Source: Bacteroidia bacterium (GTDB taxonomy: Bacteria; Bacteroidota; Bacteroidia; Flavobacteriales; Flavobacteriaceae). From it: a DNA stretch of 6,814 nucleotides. Position numbers and translations under genes: made by a program. Positions 1-3,958 of the stretch are shown here, piece by piece. Where the stretch lies: positions 1 to 6,814 of the forward strand of contig JAUICT010000110.1 in NCBI GenBank assembly GCA_030429325.1. The letters are read 5' to 3'. Position 1 is the first letter of the stretch; every line of letters begins with the position of its first letter. The notes below the pieces were generated by a model. That model made no database searches. It was not told the DNA's origin and saw nothing but the letters and a program-made list of their open reading frames with translations.

Positions 1-1
1 A

Positions 2-877
2 AAAATCAGGAAGTTTAGGGAATCCATTCCCGATTGGATGGATGAACTGGGTGAAAAATCCTTGGGCAACAAACTTTGGACCAAGGAAATTGCCGCACTC
101 AACCAGCAAGCGGATGTAATCCTCCGCACCAACACTTTAAAAATCCAAAAAAATCAACTACAGTCATTTTTGGCCAAGGAAGATATTGAAACCGAAACGT
201 TGGCTGACTATCCTGACGCCCTGCGGCTCAAGGAACGGAAAAATGTATTTGTCACATCGGCTTTCAAAGACGGACTTTTTGAAGTACAAGATGCCTCATC
301 ACAATTGGTGGCTCCTTTTTTGGAAGTTGAACCTGGACAACGTGTGATTGATGCCTGTGCCGGAGCGGGAGGTAAAACCCTTCACTTGGCTGCCCAAATG
401 GAAAATAAAGGACAGTTGATTGCTTTGGACATTTATGAAAGTAAACTCAAAAAGCTTAAGGTAAGGGCCCGTCGCAATGGGGTCCATAATATGGAGACTC
501 GTGCCATAGATTCCACCAAAGTGATTAAAAAATTGCACAACAGTGCCGACAGATTGTTGTTGGATGCCCCATGTTCCGGTCTAGGGGTCATCAAAAGAAA
601 CCCTGACTCCAAATGGAAGCTGGAACCTGAGTTCATTGATCGTATCATGGGTGTTCAACAGGATATTTTACAGAACTACAGTAAGATGCTCAAACAAGGC
701 GGGCAAATGGTCTATGCCACCTGCTCCATCCTTCCCCAAGAAAACTCGGAGCAAGTCAAAAAGTTCTTGGAATCCGAAAATGGAAAGGATTTTGAGTTCA
801 TCAGAGAGAAAAATGTCTACGCCTCAGAAAGTGGTTTTGATGGGTTTTACATGGCCTTGATGAAGAAGAAAGCTTGA
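2..877 (+). CDS. RsmB/NOP-family RNA (cytosine-C5)-methyltransferase, 5'-truncated by window edge
   Basis: SAM-dependent methylation of cytosine C5 in rRNA or tRNA, acting in the cytoplasm. The frame is open to the window edge and reads ...FRESIPDWMDELG before the first ATG at 38. The true start therefore lies upstream, and the N-terminal RNA-binding part is missing. Numbered from the ATG at 38, the visible part has QDASSQL at 84-90, the SAM-binding motif I VIDACAGAGGKT at 103-114, an acidic residue ending strand 2 (LIALD, 127-131), motif IV DAPCSGLG at 176-183 (Cys179) and motif VI YATCS at 226-230, whose Cys229 is the expected catalytic nucleophile. It ends in the usual DGFYMALMKKK. Both family cysteines are present, so it should be active. 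Which RNA position it modifies (C967 of 16S for true RsmB, or another) cannot be told from sequence alone, so I give no symbol. It converges with the amidohydrolase gene. Confidence 0.93.
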   Translation, partial: KIRKFRESIPDWMDELGEKSLGNKLWTKEIAALNQQADVILRTNTLKIQKNQLQSFLAKEDIETETLADYPDALRLKERKNVFVTSAFKDGLFEVQDASSQLVAPFLEVEPGQRVIDACAGAGGKTLHLAAQMENKGQLIALDIYESKLKKLKVRARRNGVHNMETRAIDSTKVIKKLHNSADRLLLDAPCSGLGVIKRNPDSKWKLEPEFIDRIMGVQQDILQNYSKMLKQGGQMVYATCSILPQENSEQVKKFLESENGKDFEFIREKNVYASESGFDGFYMALMKKKA

Positions 878-903
878 TATTAGTGCCATTGGCCAAGCTG
901 ATG

Positions 904-985
904 ATTGTTGGATTGCCTGACTATTGGATTATTGTATTCTTCGACCACCTCCGGGTGCTCTCAGGCAACAGATTGGAACAACAAT
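904..985. repeat. nested inverted repeat
   Basis: ATTGTTG (904-910) can pair with CAACAAT (979-985), and inside it TTGCCTGA (913-920) pairs with TCAGGCAA (961-968). The 40-base loop contains a small hairpin, CACC (946-949) and GGTG (954-957), around a TCCG tetraloop of the UNCG class. The two main arms together give 15 perfect base pairs with an asymmetric 2/10 internal loop. On the plus strand TTTT follows directly (985-988). It could be a 3'-end structure or terminator of the methyltransferase mRNA, or a relic of a small mobile repeat. Confidence 0.5.
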
Positions 986-1023
986 TTTCGATTATTCGTT
1001 GAAATCTGTGTAATTCGAGTCAA

Positions 1024-1048
1024 CCAATAATTTGACAATTGGATTTTT
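1024..1048 (+). terminator. weak candidate intrinsic terminator
   Basis: CCAAT (1024-1028) and ATTGG (1038-1042) form a 5-base-pair stem around a 9-base loop, followed by A and then T5 (1044-1048). It lies 147 bases past the methyltransferase stop in the right orientation. The stem is short and only partly GC, so this is a guess. Confidence 0.25.
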
Positions 1049-1110
1049 GCCATTCTAAATGAGTGCAACGACTAAAGAATCTAAATTATACTTTTTAAAA
1101 TTGAAGACAT

Positions 1111-1169
1111 TGTCAGTTCAAGTGCAGCCGAGATGTACATAAAGGTTTTCGGCCACACTCAGTATGACA
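1111..1169. repeat. nested inverted repeat beside the amidohydrolase 3' end
   Basis: Three arms are nested: TGTCA (1111-1115) with TGACA (1165-1169), GTG (1122-1124) with CAC (1154-1156), and GCCGA (1127-1131) with TCGGC (1149-1153). Together they form an imperfect 13-base-pair hairpin with a 17-base loop. It begins 13 bases past the amidohydrolase stop, so it would fold in that gene's 3' untranslated region. No clear T tract follows on the minus strand. Confidence 0.4.
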
Positions 1170-1172
1170 TAC

Positions 1173-1201
1173 CAAAAAATCCTATTCTTTTACCGTTGGA
1201 T
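1173..1201 (-). terminator. weak candidate terminator over the amidohydrolase stop
   Basis: On the minus strand ATCC (1201-1198) can pair with GGAT (1182-1179), which overlaps the TAG stop. The pairing runs directly into a run of six T (1180-1175). The stem is only four base pairs, so the T run is the main support. Confidence 0.2.
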
Positions 1202-2774
1202 ACTCCACGCCCAATTGTTCCAAATAGGTATCGTATTTGGTTTCATCGTAATAGTACTTTTGCAATTCTGAGCGGTAGGCATCCTGCTTATCCTTGTTCA
1301 AATAGGTAGGTGGCATATCATCCGCAGCGATCATGGGTTTGTACTTGGTCTCTTTGCTTTGTTCATTGTTGAAGTAGTCCCATGCCCCTTTGAGCAATTC
1401 GGGTTTTAACAAAAAGTCCAAGATTGTCATTGCCTCAGCTTTGGCCCCAGCAGTTACCCCTTTATGGGCAATGGGGGTAGCCATGGTTATGGCGTTGCTC
1501 CAATGATGCCCCTGCAATCCGGGAATGTTGGAAGGAAAACGCATGGTAACGGTAGGTACCTTCCATGAAATATCCCCTATATCATCAGAACCGCCACTTA
1601 CTGGCTCCAAAACCGGAAGACCAATTTCATCCAATTCTGTTGAAAGCCCTTCAATCTTCTCCGAGCCCACTTCTGTCTGGACAGCTTTGGCAAGGGCTTG
1701 GTCGGCCGCAGACCAAGTAGGCAAGCCAACTTGCTTAATGTTTTCATACATGGTTTCCGCAATCACCTTATTGTAATGTCTAGGCCATGCCGTCCCCAAA
1801 ACCCTAGAGGTCATGGTGGTTCCCGTCATTAAGGCCGCTCCTTTGGCAATATCGTTGGCCTCGGCGTACATTTCCATGATACCTTCATATTCAATATCCC
1901 TAAAATAGAACCAAATGGCCGCTTTGGACGGAACTACATTGGGTTGATCGCCAGCATCGGTGAAAATGGAATGGGAGCGTTTGAGGGGATGCAAATGCTC
2001 CCGTTTGTAATTCCATCCAATATTCATCAATTCGGCCGCATCAAGGGCACTTCTTCCGCGCCACGGAGCACCGGCGGAATGGGCCGCTTCTCCCTCAAAA
2101 AGATACTCGACTGAAATGAGCCCTGTTCCACGGGTTGGGCCCCATGAAACACTAAAATTACTGCTAACATGGGTGAAAATACACATGTCAATATCATCAA
2201 AAAGACCGTCACGTACGTACCACGCTTTTGCCGCCACCAATTCTTCGGCAATCCCGGGCCAAAGCACCAAAGTACCTCCAATACCTTCGCGTTCCATGAT
2301 TTGTTTTACGGCCAAGGCCGAAGTAATGTTCAAAGGTATTCCCGAGTTATGTCCCTCCCCATGTCCAGGCGCCCCATCCACGATGGGTTTGTGATATGCC
2401 ACTCCCGGATATTGCGATGCTTTTGGAATACAGTCCACATCACTTCCCAAAGCAATTACTGGTCCATCACCATTGCTCCAAGTGGCAAACCAAGCCGTGG
2501 GAATACCAGAAATGGAGTGCTCAATGGTAAAACCATTGTCTTCTAAAATCCCTGTAAGGTATTTGGAACTCTCCACTTCTTGAAAACCAAGCTCGGCAAA
2601 GCTGAAGATTTTATCCACCATTACTTGGGATTGTTTTCTATGGCCTTCCACAATTTGGGCAACTTCGGCCTTTAATTTTTCAATTTGCTTTTTGGAGTAT
2701 TTTTTTTGGGCGGTTGTCGATGCAATACAACCAAGAAGCAGCACCCCGGACAACAAGGTCTTGATAGTTTTCAT
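1182..2774 (-). CDS. exported M20D-family amidohydrolase, AbgB-like
   Basis: Predicted zinc-type amidohydrolase of the M20D/AbgB group, whose known members cleave amides such as p-aminobenzoyl-glutamate and N-acyl amino acids. Its own substrate is unknown. Residues 1-23 form a signal peptide ending in STTAQ. A Cys at 16 after LLG is a possible weak lipobox, so it may be periplasmic or lipid-anchored. Visible motifs are GSDVD (110-114), GHGEGHN (137-143), PGIAEE (173-178, with the catalytic and ligand Glu pair 177/178), THV (201-203, ligand His202), the dimerisation-domain AHSAGAPWRG (231-240), GGSDDIGD (394-401) and GHHW (422-425, C-terminal ligand His). In AbgB and plant IAA-amino-acid hydrolases a Cys sits where Glu140 is here. 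The protein is longer than E. coli AbgB (about 480 residues), owing to the signal peptide and a charged tail from about 470. The ATG at 2774 has no Shine-Dalgarno sequence. Upstream only TATCTTAG (2813-2806), one mismatch from TAnnTTTG, hints at a promoter. Confidence 0.9.
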   Translation of the reverse strand: MKTIKTLLSGVLLLGCIASTTAQKKYSKKQIEKLKAEVAQIVEGHRKQSQVMVDKIFSFAELGFQEVESSKYLTGILEDNGFTIEHSISGIPTAWFATWSNGDGPVIALGSDVDCIPKASQYPGVAYHKPIVDGAPGHGEGHNSGIPLNITSALAVKQIMEREGIGGTLVLWPGIAEELVAAKAWYVRDGLFDDIDMCIFTHVSSNFSVSWGPTRGTGLISVEYLFEGEAAHSAGAPWRGRSALDAAELMNIGWNYKREHLHPLKRSHSIFTDAGDQPNVVPSKAAIWFYFRDIEYEGIMEMYAEANDIAKGAALMTGTTMTSRVLGTAWPRHYNKVIAETMYENIKQVGLPTWSAADQALAKAVQTEVGSEKIEGLSTELDEIGLPVLEPVSGGSDDIGDISWKVPTVTMRFPSNIPGLQGHHWSNAITMATPIAHKGVTAGAKAEAMTILDFLLKPELLKGAWDYFNNEQSKETKYKPMIAADDMPPTYLNKDKQDAYRSELQKYYYDETKYDTYLEQLGVEYPTVKE

Positions 2775-2962
2775 GTGGTTGGGTTTTGAGTTAGTGTTAA
2801 TCCTTCTAAGATAGGAAAAACATCTTCATCCCCTTTATGTTTAAGTTTTTAAAAAGACACTTACAATGATTTGATGAAATCCGTAAAGAAAGCTTGGTTA
2901 AATTCCAATCCAACCATTTCTGAAATTCGAAATATGAAAATAAACCCCAAACATGAATGCCA
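2775..2962. other. AT-rich intergenic stretch
   Basis: This is the upstream region of the amidohydrolase and the downstream region of the 52-residue gene, both read on the minus strand. It contains a 10-base palindrome TTTTTAAAAA (2846-2855). I see no strong promoter or terminator and no credible gene. The minus-strand frames are short, the best being 18 codons from an ATG at 2917. Confidence 0.5.
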
Positions 2963-3121
2963 TTAAACAATGCTTCGAATTATATTTTTAATCAAATGTC
3001 TGAAAAAGTTGATTCTCTCCCTATCTCCATCAAAGATTAGTGCTAAGACAATAACCGTTATTAAAATAAAAACAACTGCTAAGATTTTATTTTCGAGTTT
3101 TGATTCTTTGGTTGACTTCAT
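2963..3121 (-). CDS. small single-pass membrane protein, 52 residues, unknown function
   Basis: I do not recognise this protein. The frame runs from ATG at 3121 to TAA at 2963. The N-terminus is charged (MKSTKESKLENK), followed by an uninterrupted hydrophobic helix of about 18 residues (ILAVVFILIT...LIF, 13-30), an acidic DGD turn, and a basic tail (about 37-52) that can form an amphipathic helix. This layout is what a real small membrane protein looks like. The plus-strand frame over the same bases (2970-3173) has no such order. It lies 79 bases downstream of the exported-protein gene on the same strand, so co-transcription is plausible. A perfect TAnnTTTG match (TATTTTTG, 3141-3134) sits just upstream without a good -33 partner. 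The ATG overlaps the TGA of a possible 13-residue leader peptide (3159-3118). No Shine-Dalgarno is seen. A secreted-effector or toxin role is possible for this size class but nothing here shows it. Confidence 0.55.
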   Translation of the reverse strand: MKSTKESKLENKILAVVFILITVIVLALIFDGDRERINFFRHLIKNIIRSIV

Positions 3122-3159
3122 AAGGCGTTGCCACAAAAATAGACTGACACATAACTCAT
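3118..3159 (-). CDS. possible 13-residue leader peptide overlapping the small membrane-protein start
   Basis: ATG at 3159 opens a 13-codon frame (MSYVSVYFCGNAL) whose TGA stop at 3120-3118 overlaps the ATG of the 52-residue gene as ATGA. Such an overlap is the usual arrangement for translational coupling. The frame is very short and has no visible ribosome-binding site, so it may be chance. Confidence 0.2.
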   Translation of the reverse strand: MSYVSVYFCGNAL

Positions 3160-3200
3160 TATTGAATTGTTAAATTGTTTGACTTCTTTGTTGTACAGAC

Positions 3201-3755
3201 TCAAATGTTTTCGCTCATACAGGTTGCCCCCCTTTTAATCGCTTTTATCTTTTTTCCTGTCCGTCCTTTTGCTTCTAAATCGACATATTTCTCTTCATCC
3301 GTGTCAGGAATTCTAATGATTTCGATTTTGGATTCTGCCAACATTTCCAACTCAGATTCCGTGAGTAAGAAAACAAAGGAATACGTTGTGAAATTTTCAG
3401 CCTTTGTTGAGGTCATTCCACTACCCAAGCCCATGTAAAAACCACTGGTAGAAATCGAACTTTCAATTTTTGGCTTAGAATCCATAATTGTTTTTAAATC
3501 TATTTTAGCCCCAGTTTCAAGTTTAATTGACAATCCTGTTCCTTCTTTAAATATATGTTCTCTTTCTCCCCAATAGTTGAATACAATATCAAGTGTTATG
3601 CTGTCATTTTTAATTTCAAAATAGACCGTCTTATTTTTAAAATCAAAAGATTTTATTTCTTCATTGGTAAATGGGTCTTTAGCAGTTTTGCATTTTTGAG
3701 AATAAACTTTAGCGGATAACAGGATTAAGATTATAAGAGTTGTTTTTTTTATCAT
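3201..3755 (-). CDS. exported hypothetical protein, 184 residues
   Basis: I do not recognise a named family. The chosen start is ATG at 3755, because the protein then begins with a clear signal peptide: MIKK, a hydrophobic core TLIILILLSA and a probable cleavage after VYSQ at 20. The frame is open to an ATG at 3869, but that would place 38 unconvincing residues before the signal peptide and start translation upstream of the likely promoter. The mature part starts KCKTAKDPFTNEE, a Cys followed by a D-P-F-T turn. Alternating hydrophobic residues then suggest a mostly beta fold, with a Gly-rich segment at 108-113 (MGLGSG) and a basic C-terminus. There are only two Cys (22 and 179), at opposite ends, which could form a disulfide. 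The leader is A-rich (AAAAAGAAAAAAC) instead of carrying a Shine-Dalgarno sequence. Codons 2-5 contain a run of eight A. The gene is visibly AT-richer than purL beside it. Confidence 0.75.
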   Translation of the reverse strand: MIKKTTLIILILLSAKVYSQKCKTAKDPFTNEEIKSFDFKNKTVYFEIKNDSITLDIVFNYWGEREHIFKEGTGLSIKLETGAKIDLKTIMDSKPKIESSISTSGFYMGLGSGMTSTKAENFTTYSFVFLLTESELEMLAESKIEIIRIPDTDEEKYVDLEAKGRTGKKIKAIKRGATCMSENI

Positions 3756-3788
3756 GATTTGTTTTTTCTTTTTGTAGTACGACAAAAA

Positions 3789-3796
3789 CAAATATA
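3789..3796 (-). promoter_or_regulatory. -7 element of the exported-protein gene
   Basis: The minus strand reads TATATTTG, a perfect match to the Bacteroidota -7 consensus TAnnTTTG. It ends 33 bases before the ATG at 3755, a normal leader length. The nearest TTG upstream (3811-3816 region, within the palindrome arm) is 15 bases away, shorter than the usual 17-23, so the -33 part is weak. Matches to TAnnTTTG are not rare in AT-rich DNA. Confidence 0.45.
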
Positions 3797-3814
3797 TTAA
3801 TGCTATTCGCACAA

Positions 3815-3871
3815 GGTGGTGAATTGACGCATGCCCATTTCCAATTGACGAATGCACTATCAACACCACTT
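3815..3871. repeat. imperfect palindrome with internal direct repeat
   Basis: GTGGTG (3816-3821) pairs with CACCAC (3864-3869). After a 2-base bulge TTGA (3824-3827) pairs with TCAA (3860-3863), then GCAT (3829-3832) with ATGC (3852-3855), leaving a 19-base loop. The same bases contain a 13-base direct repeat with one mismatch, AATTGACGCATGC (3822-3834) and AATTGACGAATGC (3843-3855), at a period of 21 bases, two helical turns. It lies between the two divergent promoters and touches the -33 zone of the minus-strand one. Candidate roles are an operator, a folded recombination site, or a dispersed repeat. The integron core motifs RYYYAAC and GTTRRRY are not present. Confidence 0.6.
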
Positions 3872-3893
3872 CGTTAACAAAACACTTATATCA

Positions 3894-3926
3894 TTGGATG
3901 AATTCTGATGCAAAACCGTAAATTTG
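3894..3926 (+). promoter_or_regulatory. promoter of purL
   Basis: TAAATTTG (3919-3926) matches the -7 consensus TAnnTTTG perfectly. A TTG (3894-3896) lies 22 bases upstream, within the 17-23 spacing reported for Flavobacterium promoters. The element ends 32 bases before the purL ATG, which gives a short leader. No purine riboswitch or PurR-like operator is recognisable. Confidence 0.5.
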
Positions 3927-3958
3927 CACTTTCTTAAACCGTTCAATCCATACTCTGT

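Larger units (their letters stand above)
878..1181. other. convergent intergenic region, no gene seen
   Basis: About 300 bases separate the stop codons of two converging genes. I find no convincing reading frame on either strand. The region holds a 6-base inverted repeat over the methyltransferase stop (871-876 with 894-899), two sets of nested inverted repeats (904-985 and 1111-1169), and a short hairpin followed by T5 (1024-1048). None is a textbook intrinsic terminator, because the longer stems lack an adjacent T tract. The region most likely carries termination or mRNA 3'-end structures for both genes, but this is inference. Confidence 0.6.

Noticed and set aside
871..899. AGCTTG/CAAGCT inverted repeat over the methyltransferase stop as a terminator
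   Set aside because: The 6-base-pair stem has a 17-base loop and no T tract after it, so it does not meet the intrinsic-terminator pattern.
2169..2546. Plus-strand frame of 125 codons inside the amidohydrolase
   Set aside because: Shadow of a gene with intact M20D motifs on the other strand; the translated product has no recognisable pattern.
2861..2917. Minus-strand 18-codon frame (ATG 2917 to TAA 2861), in frame with the membrane-protein stop
   Set aside because: Too short, no ribosome-binding site, no conserved feature visible. The link to the 52-residue frame would need read-through of TAA, for which there is no sign.
2970..3173. Plus-strand frame of 67 codons
   Set aside because: It is antisense to the 52-residue membrane-protein frame, is biased to K, I, L and S as expected for AT-rich DNA, and shows no domain order or ribosome-binding site.
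3175..3438. Plus-strand frame of 87 codons
   Set aside because: It lies antisense within the exported-protein gene, which has a clear signal peptide and promoter; the plus frame has neither.
3756..3869. N-terminal extension of the exported protein from ATG 3869
   Set aside because: It would bury the signal peptide after 38 residues, translate through the palindrome and start upstream of the -7 element at 3796-3789.
3815..3880. Integron attC site
   Set aside because: The bulged palindrome is suggestive, but the required RYYYAAC and GTTRRRY core boxes are missing (GTTAACA at 3873-3879 fails) and there is no integrase in the window.
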